Shown: piece by piece, positions 8,807-16,674 of the stretch | How the letters are laid out: each line of letters starts with the position of its first letter | Position numbering within the stretch: the first letter of the stretch is position 1 | Origin: SZUA-1377 sp964622255 | Lineage (GTDB): Bacteria > Campylobacterota > Campylobacteria > Campylobacterales > QNZT01 | Length of the DNA stretch: 29,279 bases | Assembly: GCA_964622255.1 (NCBI GenBank) | Contig: CAZUPK010000096.1 | Coordinates: forward strand, 1 to 29,279 | Direction of reading: 5' to 3' | Translations under genes and position numbers: made by a program | Notes under the pieces: generated by a model | What the model saw: only the letters and a program-made list of their open reading frames with translations | Told to the model about the DNA's origin: nothing | The model's database searches: none

Positions 8807-9212
8807 TGATGGTTCAAGCTTGGGAAATCCGGGAGCAGGAGGGTATTGTGCTATACTAAAGTATGGTGATGCACAAAAAATTATAAAGGGTGGAGAGCCT
8901 GATACTACCAACAATCGTATGGAGTTAAAAGCTGTTATAGAAGGCTTAAAAGCTATAAAAGAGCCTTGTGAAGTTGTTATAACAAGTGATAGTAACTATG
9001 TCATAAAGGCTATAAATGGGTGGCTTGATAATTGGATAAAAAAAGATTTTAAAAAAGTGAAAAATATAGACTTATGGAAAAAGTATATAGAAGTTTCTAA
9101 ACCACATAAAATAAAAGGCATCTGGGTAAAAGGACATGCAGGTCACAAAGAAAATGAACTTTGTGATAAAATAGCTAAAGAAGAGGCAACAAGGATAAAA
9201 GATGGGAAATAA
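8784..9212 (+). CDS. rnhA: Ribonuclease HI
   Basis: RNase HI cleaves RNA in RNA-DNA hybrids. The 142-residue protein shows the full acidic active site in context: FSDGSSLGNPG (first Asp), NNRMELKAV (Glu), TSDSNYV (Asp), and the GHAGHKENELCDKIA segment (catalytic-loop His and last Asp). Length is normal. The gene overlaps both the TPR gene and rnc, forming a tightly coupled operon. Confidence 0.96.
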   Translation: MKKVHLFSDGSSLGNPGAGGYCAILKYGDAQKIIKGGEPDTTNNRMELKAVIEGLKAIKEPCEVVITSDSNYVIKAINGWLDNWIKKDFKKVKNIDLWKKYIEVSKPHKIKGIWVKGHAGHKENELCDKIAKEEATRIKDGK

Positions 9213-9888
9213 TCTAAACTCTAAAGAGTTAGAAAAAAGTCTTAACTACTCTTTTAAAAATCCAAAACTTTTGGAAGAGGCACTAACTCATAAAAGTTTT
9301 ACTAAAGGGTATAACAATGAAAGGTTGGAGTTTTTGGGAGATGCTGTTTTGGACTTGATAGTTGGAGAGTATCTTTTTAAAACTTTTCCAAAAACTGCTG
9401 AGGGTAACCTCTCAAAACTTAGAGCTTCTTTGGTAAATGAAAGAGGTTTTGAAAAGTTAGCAAAACTTTTAAATCTAGGAGAATATATCCGAATCTCTTC
9501 TGCAGAAGAAAACAATGATGGAAGAAATAAACCATCTATCCTGGCAAATGGTTTTGAAGCAGTAATGGGAGCTATATATCTTGAGACTGGTTTAAAAAAG
9601 GTAAGAGAGATAGTTTTAAAACTTTTGCACAAAGCTTATCCTAAGATAGACTTGGATTCGGTTTTTAAGGATTATAAAACTACACTTCAAGAGATAACTC
9701 AAGCAAGATATGGTGTTATACCAACATATACAGTTGTAAAAGCGACCGGTCCGGATCATAAAAAAGAGTTTACTGTTGAAGTTAGTATAGATGATAAAGT
9801 TATAGATAGAGCAGTTGGAAAGAGTAAAAAAGAAGCTCAACAAAATGTAGCAAAAAAAGCACTTGAGAAGCTAAAGGATGTAATATGA
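9202..9888 (+). CDS. rnc: Ribonuclease III
   Basis: RNase III cuts double-stranded RNA and matures rRNA precursors. The 228-residue protein has the family signature ERLEFLGDAVLDL near residue 40 and the second acidic cluster EAVMGAIYLETGL near 113. A C-terminal double-stranded-RNA-binding domain (DYKTTLQEITQ... to KKEAQQNVAKKALEKL) completes it. It overlaps rnhA by 11 bases and aroC by 4 bases (ATGA). Confidence 0.96.
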   Translation: MGNNLNSKELEKSLNYSFKNPKLLEEALTHKSFTKGYNNERLEFLGDAVLDLIVGEYLFKTFPKTAEGNLSKLRASLVNERGFEKLAKLLNLGEYIRISSAEENNDGRNKPSILANGFEAVMGAIYLETGLKKVREIVLKLLHKAYPKIDLDSVFKDYKTTLQEITQARYGVIPTYTVVKATGPDHKKEFTVEVSIDDKVIDRAVGKSKKEAQQNVAKKALEKLKDVI

Positions 9889-10961
9889 ATAGTTTTGGAA
9901 AGAGATTTAGATTTACAACTTTTGGAGAATCTCACGGAAAGGCTATAGGTTGTATAGTTGATGGTATTCCCTCAGGTTTAGAAATAGATGAAGAGTTTAT
10001 TCAAGGTGAACTTGATAGAAGAAAACCGGGTGGAAAGTATGCAACAAAGAGAAAAGAGGGTGATAAAGTAGAGATTTTAAGTGGAGTTTTTGAAGGAAAA
10101 GCAACAGGAACTCCTATGGCTATGATCATCTACAATACAAACCAAAAATCCAAAGATTACTCAAATATAAAAGATCTCTTTCGTCCAGGACATGCTGACT
10201 TTACATACTTTCATAAATATGGCTTGAGAGATTATAGAGGTGGTGGAAGAAGTAGTGCTAGAGAAACTGCATCAAGAGTTGCTTGTGGTGCCGTAGCCAA
10301 ACTACTTTTAAAAGAGGTAGAGATAGAAGTTGAAAGTGGAGTTTTTTCTATAGATGGTATAGAGGCTGAGAGTATGGACTTTGAGTTTGCCAAAAAAAGT
10401 GAAATATATTGTCTTTGTCCAAAGATAGAAAATATCTGTAAACAGAGAGTTGATAATGCAAGAGAGTCTTGTGACTCAGTTGGTGGTAGTGTTGTAGTTA
10501 GGATTAAAAACTCACCTATAGGACTTGGAGAGCCTATCTACTATAAATTGGATGCTATTTTAGCTGATGCTATGATGAGTATAAATGGAACTAAAGCTGT
10601 TGAGATAGGTGAGGGATTTAATAGCATAAAACTTAGAGGAAGTCAAAACAATGATGAGATAACAAAAGATGGCTTTGTAACAAATCACTCAGGTGGAATA
10701 CTTGGTGGCATATCAAATGGTGATGATATAGAGTTAAAGGTTTACTTCAAACCAACTCCGTCTATCTTTAAACCTTTAAGAACCATAGATATAAATGGCA
10801 ATGAAGTTGAATTAAAATTAGAAGGTCGTCACGATCCTTGTATTGCTATTAGAGGAAGTATAGTAGCAGAAGCTATGGCTTCTATAGTTATGGCTGATAT
10901 GCTTCTTTTAAATATGGGAAGAACTCTAAAATCTCTCAAACAAGCTTATAGAAAATCATAA
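9885..10961 (+). CDS. aroC: Chorismate synthase
   Basis: AroC converts EPSP to chorismate using reduced FMN, the last step of the shikimate pathway. The 358-residue protein begins with the signature FTTFGESHGKAIGCIVDG and has the FMN/substrate motif DYRGGGRSSARETASRVA. It ends with the conserved GRHDPCIAIRGSIVAEAMAS region. Length is typical. Translation is coupled to rnc by an ATGA overlap, and a strong terminator follows 16 bases after the stop. Confidence 0.97.
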   Translation: MNSFGKRFRFTTFGESHGKAIGCIVDGIPSGLEIDEEFIQGELDRRKPGGKYATKRKEGDKVEILSGVFEGKATGTPMAMIIYNTNQKSKDYSNIKDLFRPGHADFTYFHKYGLRDYRGGGRSSARETASRVACGAVAKLLLKEVEIEVESGVFSIDGIEAESMDFEFAKKSEIYCLCPKIENICKQRVDNARESCDSVGGSVVVRIKNSPIGLGEPIYYKLDAILADAMMSINGTKAVEIGEGFNSIKLRGSQNNDEITKDGFVTNHSGGILGGISNGDDIELKVYFKPTPSIFKPLRTIDINGNEVELKLEGRHDPCIAIRGSIVAEAMASIVMADMLLLNMGRTLKSLKQAYRKS

Positions 10962-10976
10962 AGAGTTTAATATATT

Positions 10977-11003
10977 AAAAATAGCCTATTTTAGGCTATT
11001 TTT
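10977..11003 (+). terminator. Rho-independent terminator after aroC
   Basis: A perfect 12-bp inverted repeat (AAAAATAGCCTA with TAGGCTATTTTT) encloses a 3-base loop. Its right arm ends in a T-run, so it can terminate plus-strand transcription; the A-run at the left makes it potentially bidirectional. Confidence 0.9.
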
Positions 11004-11068
11004 ATGGTAAAAAGTTGTCATTTTATGTCGATTTATAAAATATATGGGAAGAAAGAAAGAGAAATAAA

Positions 11069-12133
11069 ATGGCAAAAATATTAAGTAGTGTATCTATTAC
11101 AAAAAAAACAGTGCTATTAATAGCTATCATTGTTATAGAGTTAGTTGTATTTTTAGCATACTTTATAGATAGTGAAGAGATAAACAATTTTTTTAAAATT
11201 TTTATGGTTTCTATCTCTCTATCTACAATTTATCTATCCCTTGATATTTTAGAAAATATAAAAGAATTGATTGTTAATCTAAATATAAAAACAGATGAAC
11301 TTAAACAACTAAATAGTGAGTTAGAAGATAAAATAAGAGCAGAAGTTGAAAAAAACAAAGAGAAAGATAAAACCATATATCAACACTCTTGTTTAGCTTC
11401 TATGGGAGAGATGGTAGGAAATATTGCTCATCAATGGAGACAACCTTTAAATGCTATGACAGTTCTCATCCAAAGTTTTGCTATAAAAAATATGTCAGGT
11501 AAGCTTACCAACGAGTTTATAGAGGCACAGGTAAAAGAGGGACTTAGATTGTCTAAAATGATGTCTGAAACTATAGACAACTTTAGAAACTTTTTTACTC
11601 CAAATAGATCAAAAGATTATTTTGATTTAAGAAAAGTTATAGAAGATACTATAAACATAGCCCGGGGAAAAGATATAAATATCTCCTTAAACTGTAATAA
11701 AAATATAAAGATATATGGCTATCAAAATGAGTTTTCACAAGTCATCTTAAATCTTTTAAGTAACTCTATAGATAGTTTTGACGGACAAAAGCTCATATAT
11801 GATAAAAACATCCTAATAGATATAAAACAAAAAGGAGACAATATAACTTTATCTTTTATTGATAATGGTGGAGGTATAGATGATGAGATAATAGATAGGA
11901 TCTTTGGACCATACTTTACAACTAAACATAAAGCTACCGGAACAGGAATAGGACTTTATATGTCAAAACAGATAATAGAAAAACAGATGAAAGGTAAACT
12001 CTTAGCATCAAATATAACTATGAACTTTGATCATAATAGTTATAAATGTGCAAAATTTGAAATAACTCTCCCTCTGACATACTCCCCATACCTAAGAGTG
12101 GGGAATTCTGGCTTTAGAACAAGACTTGCCTGA
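11069..12133 (+). CDS. Membrane sensor histidine kinase with IS-derived C-terminal tail
   Basis: Two hydrophobic segments (about residues 14-31 and 40-57) lead into a coiled-coil linker and a HisKA-type dimerisation domain with phospho-acceptor His121 in MVGNIAHQWRQPLNAM. The ATP-binding domain has an N box (ILNLLSNSIDS), G1 (DNGGGI), F-type residues (FGPYFTTK) and G2 (GTGIGLYMSK). There is no large extracytoplasmic sensor domain, so any signal is probably sensed in or near the membrane. A kinase of this type would normally end at about EITLPL (residue 336). The last 18 residues are encoded by DNA that matches an IS200/IS605-type right end (from 12075), so the native stop has been lost. The response regulator at 12404 is the likely partner, now about 270 bases away. 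Confidence 0.85.
   Translation: MAKILSSVSITKKTVLLIAIIVIELVVFLAYFIDSEEINNFFKIFMVSISLSTIYLSLDILENIKELIVNLNIKTDELKQLNSELEDKIRAEVEKNKEKDKTIYQHSCLASMGEMVGNIAHQWRQPLNAMTVLIQSFAIKNMSGKLTNEFIEAQVKEGLRLSKMMSETIDNFRNFFTPNRSKDYFDLRKVIEDTINIARGKDINISLNCNKNIKIYGYQNEFSQVILNLLSNSIDSFDGQKLIYDKNILIDIKQKGDNITLSFIDNGGGIDDEIIDRIFGPYFTTKHKATGTGIGLYMSKQIIEKQMKGKLLASNITMNFDHNSYKCAKFEITLPLTYSPYLRVGNSGFRTRLA
12075..12118 (-). mobile_element. IS200/IS605-type right-end fragment in the kinase 3' end
   Basis: Reading on the minus strand, a GAATTCCCCACTC...GGGGAGTATGTCA hairpin matches the second copy at 12158 (TGACATACTCCCC on the plus strand in both). The GGGGAGTATGTCA terminus resembles right ends of IS200/IS605 elements from my knowledge of the family. 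No transposase reading frame accompanies it. It overlaps the final 18 codons of the histidine kinase gene. Confidence 0.65.
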
Positions 12134-12157
12134 CTTATACAAGTCTTATACCATTTT

Positions 12158-12290
12158 TGACATACTCCCCCATAACTAAAGCAAGGGGATTCTTTCCCCT
12201 GCAATAGGTGGATGGATTCAGCTATCAACAAAGTCAGGCTACCAATGTAGCTCCTACAACTAAAGCCGAGGGCTTTATGGCAAGGCTTAG
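12158..12290 (-). mobile_element. IS200/IS605-type relic with omegaRNA-like 3' region, no tnpB
   Basis: On the minus strand this segment has a perfect AAAGCC-CTC-GGCTTT hairpin (12262-12276), and a core at 12225-12260 that recurs at 14716-14751 with 34 of 36 bases identical. A terminal hairpin ends in GGGGGAGTATGTCA at 12158. This is the layout of the non-coding 3' end of tnpB-type elements, where the omegaRNA scaffold is encoded. There is no tnpA or tnpB reading frame nearby, so this is either a relic or a solo RNA unit. Family assignment is by motif memory, not by search. Confidence 0.6.
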
Positions 12291-12377
12291 TAAAATAATT
12301 TGATAAAATTATAAAAAAATTGCATATTTTCAATAGATTTATTAAAAAATAATTAAATTTTTGATATAGTTTTAAAA

Positions 12378-12383
12378 TATAAT
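12378..12383 (+). promoter_or_regulatory. Candidate -10 box upstream of the response regulator
   Basis: TATAAT sits about 20 bases ahead of the ATG at 12404, in a very AT-rich stretch. The implied leader is only about 14 bases and contains AGGGGT as ribosome-binding site. If real, the regulator has its own promoter downstream of the IS relic. Weak, by eye only. Confidence 0.35.
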
Positions 12384-12403
12384 ATTTTAAACAGGGGTAA
12401 GTT

Positions 12404-13057
12404 ATGGATTTAAATGCTTTAAAGGACATAGAGCTTTTATATGTTGAAGATGACCGAGATGTACTTAGTCAAACAAAGTTAATACTTGATGACTTTGTGA
12501 AAGAGGTTATAGTTGCAACAAATGGTAATGAAGCACTAGAAATACTAAAAAATAGATATGTTGATATCATAGTAGCTGATATAAATATGCCAAAAATGAA
12601 TGGTATAGATATGATAAAAGCTATAAAACAGAATATGAATCTTGAAATACCTACTATTATAACAACAGCTCACACTGATACAGAATATCTTTTAGATGCT
12701 ATAAACTTAAAAGTTGACGGTTATATAGTAAAACCTATAAATATAAAAGATTTGATAAATACTATCTACAATGTTATGCTACCTATATTACAAAAAAAGG
12801 AGATAGATGGATGTGCACATGTTGTTGAGTCACTTTCAGCACTTGTCGGTGGTAAAAAGATAGAGATATTAAAGTTCATCATAGACAATCTTGATGAAGA
12901 AAATATTTTCTACGGCTCATATCAAGATATTATGGAAGCATTAGATGTTAGCAAACCAACAGTTGTAAATATGTTTAAACAACTTATAAGTGCAGGTATT
13001 TTAGAGAAAATAAAAAATAAAGTTTATAGGTTTAAAAGGGCAGATTTAATATCATAA
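12404..13057 (+). CDS. Response regulator with winged-helix output domain
   Basis: The 217-residue protein has a receiver domain: acidic pocket YVEDDRD, phospho-acceptor Asp59 in IVADINMPKMNG, switch Thr in TIITTAH near residue 88, and Lys110 in GYIVKPINI. From about residue 145 a short helix-turn-helix/winged-helix follows, ending in DVSKPTVVNMFKQLISAG and then a beta hairpin LEKIKNKVYRFK. This output does not look like OmpR, NarL or NtrC types. It reads more like the RepL or MarR-like winged-helix superfamily, so it probably binds DNA. The histidine kinase upstream is the likely partner. A strong AGGGGT ribosome-binding site precedes ATG. Confidence 0.88.
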   Translation: MDLNALKDIELLYVEDDRDVLSQTKLILDDFVKEVIVATNGNEALEILKNRYVDIIVADINMPKMNGIDMIKAIKQNMNLEIPTIITTAHTDTEYLLDAINLKVDGYIVKPINIKDLINTIYNVMLPILQKKEIDGCAHVVESLSALVGGKKIEILKFIIDNLDEENIFYGSYQDIMEALDVSKPTVVNMFKQLISAGILEKIKNKVYRFKRADLIS

Positions 13058-13068
13058 CACCAATAACC

Positions 13069-13135
13069 TGACAACTCCTTGACTATGCAGTAGCACAGTT
13101 AAGGAGTTGTAACAAAAGATATGGACAAACTCTCA
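13069..13135 (-). mobile_element. IS200/IS605-type right-end fragment after the response regulator
   Basis: A perfect 10-bp inverted repeat (ACAACTCCTT at 13071-13080, AAGGAGTTGT at 13101-13110) forms a terminal hairpin ending, on the minus strand, in GGAGTTGTCA at 13069. That parallels the GGGGAGTATGTCA ends upstream. The adjoining stretch to about 13135 is nearly identical to 14682-14718. It begins 12 bases after the regulator stop codon. As a plus-strand hairpin it could also act as a weak terminator, though no T-run follows. Confidence 0.6.
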
Positions 13136-13206
13136 AAGTCCAAAAGGTAAGTAGAGAGATTTTTTTCTATTTGTTTCTTCATTAATTTTAATTAATCAAA
13201 CAAGAG

Positions 13207-13212
13207 TATAAT
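13207..13212 (+). promoter_or_regulatory. Candidate promoter -10 for the MFS transporter
   Basis: TATAAT lies 35 bases upstream of the ATG at 13248, with AAAGGA (13237-13242) as ribosome-binding site. Just upstream, ATTAAT is repeated with dyad symmetry at 13181-13186 and 13191-13196; given the base composition this may be chance or an operator. Confidence 0.5.
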
Positions 13213-13247
13213 CCTCCTATTAATTCATTTTATTTTAAAGGATAATT

Positions 13248-14576
13248 ATGAAAGAGATAGTTAAAAAGGTTTTACCATTAAGCCTTATAGTTGCTCTTAG
13301 ATTTTTCGGACTTTTTATAGTTCTTTCTGTGCTTTCTCAATATGCAAAAGATTTACCGGGTGGAACAGCATTTTTGGCCGGACTTGCTCTTGGTGGATAT
13401 GCTCTTACTCAAGCTGTTTTACAAGTTCCTTTTGGAGTTATGAGTGATAAAATAGGAAGAAAAAAGACCCTTCTTTTTGGACTTTTACTTTTTGCTTTTG
13501 GTTCAGCAGTAGCTGCTATAGCTGACAATATCTATATACTTTTATTAGGAAGATTTTTACAGGGTGCAGGAGCAATAGGAAGTGTTGTTACTGCTATGAT
13601 AGCTGATCAAGTAAGAGAGGATGAGAGAGCTCACTCTATGGCTGTTATGGGTATGGTTATAGCACTTAGCTTTGCAGCTGCTATGATACTTGGACCGGTG
13701 ATAGCTGGAAATTTTAGTGTAAGCACTCTTTTTTGGATGACTGGTTCTTTAGCTTTGATGGCTTTAGTTATACTTTTTACAGCAGTTCCAGAACCCCCGA
13801 AGATAATTCATCACTATACAGAAGAAGAAGCTAAGATAAAAGAGGTTTTTAAAGATAAAGATTTGGTTAGAATGTATATAACTTTTCTTTTTCATAGCTC
13901 AACTATGGCAATAGCATTTTTTATCATACCGATTTTGTTAAAAAACAAGTTTTATATGACTACTTTAGAGTATTGGAAAGTTTATCTACCTGCAGTGATT
14001 TTCGGTATCTTAGCAATGGCCCCAGCTGCAATACTTGGGGAAAAGTATGAAAAAGGTAAGGAAATATTTTTAGTTAGTATAGGTTTTATTATAGCATCGT
14101 TTTTATTGATGGGATTTAGTTCATCTTTTTTATTCTTTGCTCTTGGTGCAGTTTTCTTTTTTATCGGATTTAATATGTTTGAGCCATTATTACAAAGTTT
14201 TGTAAGTAAGTTTGCAAAAGTTCATCAAAAAGGAGCTGCTCTTGGAGTTGCAAATACCTTTGCTTATGTAGGTATTTTTTTAGGTGGTGCGATAGGTGGA
14301 TGGCTTTATGGAAGTGTAGGAGAAAAGGGACTTGCTATATCAGTAACTGTTTTAAGTATCTTTTGGATCCTTTGGATAATAGGTATGAAAAACCCTGCTT
14401 TAAGAGCAAATCTTTTCTTATCTAGCAAAGAATATGATGAAGAAAAACTACCTGCATTAAAAACAGTAAAGGGTATAAATGATTTTTATACAAATCAGAC
14501 TGAAAAACTTATTGTTATAAAGTATGAAGATGGTGTGATAAGCGAGGATGAGATAAAAGAGATTTTAAAAGGATAA
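13248..14576 (+). CDS. YajR-like MFS transporter with C-terminal YAM-type domain
   Basis: The 442-residue protein has twelve predicted membrane helices and the MFS motif A between helices 2 and 3 (PFGVMSDKIGRKKTLL). Residues from about 400 form a small cytosolic domain after the last helix (LKTVKGINDFYTNQTEK, then IVIKYEDGVISEDEIKEIL). A 12-helix MFS followed by a ferredoxin-like domain of about 60 residues is the architecture of E. coli YajR, where the extra domain is named YAM. The transported substrate is unknown; drug or metabolite efflux driven by protons is the family expectation. It is probably monocistronic, lying between two mobile-element relics. Confidence 0.85.
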   Translation: MKEIVKKVLPLSLIVALRFFGLFIVLSVLSQYAKDLPGGTAFLAGLALGGYALTQAVLQVPFGVMSDKIGRKKTLLFGLLLFAFGSAVAAIADNIYILLLGRFLQGAGAIGSVVTAMIADQVREDERAHSMAVMGMVIALSFAAAMILGPVIAGNFSVSTLFWMTGSLALMALVILFTAVPEPPKIIHHYTEEEAKIKEVFKDKDLVRMYITFLFHSSTMAIAFFIIPILLKNKFYMTTLEYWKVYLPAVIFGILAMAPAAILGEKYEKGKEIFLVSIGFIIASFLLMGFSSSFLFFALGAVFFFIGFNMFEPLLQSFVSKFAKVHQKGAALGVANTFAYVGIFLGGAIGGWLYGSVGEKGLAISVTVLSIFWILWIIGMKNPALRANLFLSSKEYDEEKLPALKTVKGINDFYTNQTEKLIVIKYEDGVISEDEIKEILKG

Positions 14577-14649
14577 TAAATAGCAAACAGTAGAAACCAA
14601 ATTTTTATTTGACTTCTATTTAAATAATATATGAAAACTTCTAAAAACA

Positions 14650-14786
14650 GGCACAACGACAAAGGTTATGCCATAGTGTAGTCAAGGAGTTGTAACAAAA
14701 GATATGGACGAGCTCTCAACAAAGTCAGGCTACTAATGTAGCTCTTACAACTTCTCCTACTAGAGTTGATGCCCCAACTCTACAAA
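14650..14786 (-). mobile_element. Third IS200/IS605-type relic, downstream of the MFS gene
   Basis: The segment joins both conserved blocks seen separately upstream. 14716-14751 matches 12225-12260 at 34 of 36 positions, and 14682-14718 matches 13099-13135 almost exactly. A different hairpin, AGAGTTG/CAACTCT at 14763-14781, occupies the place of the AAAGCC hairpin of the first relic. GGCACAAC/GTTATGCC (14650-14672) forms another stem. The pattern of conserved core plus changed but still paired stems suggests related RNA structures. No transposase frame is present. Confidence 0.6.
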
Positions 14787-14819
14787 ATAATTATAACATA
14801 TTGTAATATGTTCATTTAT

Positions 14820-15662
14820 CTATATTTCATTTAAAAGTCTTAAAAGTTGCAAAGGATCTACTTGAACTCCGTCAACTCTTGTGGAAAAATGAAGATGAGG
14901 TCCTGTAACTCTACCAGTTGCTCCTGCAAATCCTAAAAGTTCACCTTTTTCTACTAGTTGTCCTCTTTTTACTTTAAAACGACTCATATGATAATAACAG
15001 GTATATATACCCTCTCCGTGATCGAGTATAACAGAGTTTCCGGATAAATATCTATTTTTTACTAAAACAACTCTTCCTCTATTTACAGAGTAGATAGGAG
15101 TTCCTGTTTTTGCTCTAAAATCCGTTCCTGAATGATAACTTTTCAATATACCGTTAAAAACTCTTTTGTTACCAAATTCACTTGTAATTTTACTTTTCAT
15201 AGGATAACCAAAAGACTCAACCCAGTAAGCCATAGGAGTTATAGTGTTGTATATCTTTAAAGCCTCTTTTGCCTCTTTTTTTATTCTTACTTTTGTTTTT
15301 TTGTTAAACTTTGCTTTATTTGGTGCAACTGTTAACTTTTCACTTTTATAGTGTCCATCTATAACTTTAACTTTAAAAATTTTATATTCTTTTTCACCAT
15401 CTTTTATGGCTACCGCAACTATCTTTGAAGAGTGAGGTTTTGAGTAGTAGTTTACTGGAACAAGTGCATAAAACTTATGTTCAAAATCATTTTTAGTAGG
15501 GAAAAAATAGTATCTTTTACCCTCAAATGCTACATATTTTGAGCCATCTTCATTTGATTTTAAAAGAAAGCATCTTCCATTTGCAACAGAGCTTTTTTTT
15601 ATGGATATATCCAAACCAAAAACCAAACTAACCAAAATAAGCAATAAACTAAGATTTTTCAT
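14820..15662 (-). CDS. M23-family (LytM-type) peptidoglycan endopeptidase
   Basis: The 280-residue exported protein has signal peptide MKNLSLLLILVSLVFG. An N-terminal all-beta region (to about residue 130) precedes a C-terminal LytM domain. All zinc ligands and catalytic residues of the family are visible: HSGTDFRA (His, Asp), CYYHMSRF (His) and GPHLHFSTR (HxH). The domain is therefore probably active on peptide cross-links in the periplasm. Related M23 proteins shape cells in Helicobacter and Campylobacter (Csd/Pgp proteins), but this one is shorter and I cannot assign it to a specific one. Its start overlaps the permease gene upstream by 14 bases. Confidence 0.92.
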   Translation of the reverse strand: MKNLSLLLILVSLVFGLDISIKKSSVANGRCFLLKSNEDGSKYVAFEGKRYYFFPTKNDFEHKFYALVPVNYYSKPHSSKIVAVAIKDGEKEYKIFKVKVIDGHYKSEKLTVAPNKAKFNKKTKVRIKKEAKEALKIYNTITPMAYWVESFGYPMKSKITSEFGNKRVFNGILKSYHSGTDFRAKTGTPIYSVNRGRVVLVKNRYLSGNSVILDHGEGIYTCYYHMSRFKVKRGQLVEKGELLGFAGATGRVTGPHLHFSTRVDGVQVDPLQLLRLLNEI

Positions 15663-16674
15663 GAAGCACCTTATGATAGATTTTTAAAAAAGATATAAAA
15701 AATGTTGTAATAGCAGGTCCTACAATAACTCCCCAAAATCCAAAAGTAGTAAGTCCCGCAAGCATAGCGAAAAAGATAACCAAAGAACTTATGTTTGATG
15801 GAGTAGTTACAGCTTTTTCATTGACATATTCTATAATAAAGGGTTTTATGAAAGTATCTGCTATCAAAGATATAACCAAGACAGAATAACTAGCTATCAT
15901 AACAGCTCCAAAACTATCTTCTGTTGAATAGTGATAAAGTGACAAAGGAAGCCATAAAAGAAGTCCTCCAACAACTGGTATCAATGATGCAAATCCATAC
16001 AAAATACCAAACAAAAGTCCGTTATACCCATATATCATAGCTATGATAGCAAATAGTGTGCCTTCAAATATAGCCGTTATCAAAGTTGAATAAAAAACTA
16101 TATTCATAACACTTGAAATCTCGACAAAAAATAGGCTTTTTTTTTCAAATGGTAAAACATCTTTTAAATACTCTATCAAAGGCTTTGCATAAAGATTTAC
16201 AAAAAAGTAAAATATCAAAATGATAATCATATCTTTTACAAAGTTTGCACTCCCTTTTAAAATCAAAGTTGCATATTTAAAAATATTGGTGCTTAAGTTT
16301 GCAACATTTATATTTGCTAAAAATTCTTTTACATATGGTTTTGCAAAACCTAAATATTCCGGCAAAATAAGTTTGTTTTTTACCTGGACTATTTTTTCTA
16401 TTATAGTTATATCAAAATTATTTACAAAGTAAGCAAGAGAGTTTAAGGCATAAACAATTGGAGCAAAGAAGATAAGTCCTAATATAGCAGTCAAAATAAT
16501 AGCTTTTATCATAGGAGGTTTGTATCTTTTATCAAAGTATAGATATAAATTACTTGTTGCTATGGCAAGTAGTGATGCTATGGTTATAGGCATTAAAAAC
16601 GGCTTATAAAGATACCAAACAAAGTATAAAACAAGTAAAAATAGTCCCAATAAAAAACTGCTTTTATTCATCAA
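15649..16674 (-). CDS. AI-2E family transporter (PerM/TqsA-like)
   Basis: The 341-residue polytopic protein has about seven to eight predicted helices in the AI-2E exporter family arrangement: two at the N-terminus, a loop of about 70 residues, then a helical bundle. It includes the family-typical GLLFGILYGFASLIPVVGG and a final AGLTTFGFWGVIVGPAI. Characterised members export autoinducer-2 or act as sodium/proton antiporters, so the substrate here is open. It lies between the M23 gene and the ruvB remnant, overlapping both by a few bases, so all are one transcript. Confidence 0.88.
   Translation of the reverse strand: MMNKSSFLLGLFLLVLYFVWYLYKPFLMPITIASLLAIATSNLYLYFDKRYKPPMIKAIILTAILGLIFFAPIVYALNSLAYFVNNFDITIIEKIVQVKNKLILPEYLGFAKPYVKEFLANINVANLSTNIFKYATLILKGSANFVKDMIIILIFYFFVNLYAKPLIEYLKDVLPFEKKSLFFVEISSVMNIVFYSTLITAIFEGTLFAIIAMIYGYNGLLFGILYGFASLIPVVGGLLLWLPLSLYHYSTEDSFGAVMIASYSVLVISLIADTFIKPFIIEYVNEKAVTTPSNISSLVIFFAMLAGLTTFGFWGVIVGPAITTFFISFLKIYHKVLHEKS

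Noticed and set aside
9288..9843. Minus-strand open frames inside rnc
   Set aside because: They are shadows of a clearly identified RNase III gene.
12040..12429. Minus-strand open frame of 129 codons across the kinase end and the relic
   Set aside because: It spans non-coding element DNA and the antisense of two genes, and its peptide is simply a translation of the repeat. Such frames arise from the repeat itself.
13181..13196. ATTAAT dyad as a transcription factor operator
   Set aside because: Such words are expected by chance at this base composition and no second copy near related promoters was noticed.
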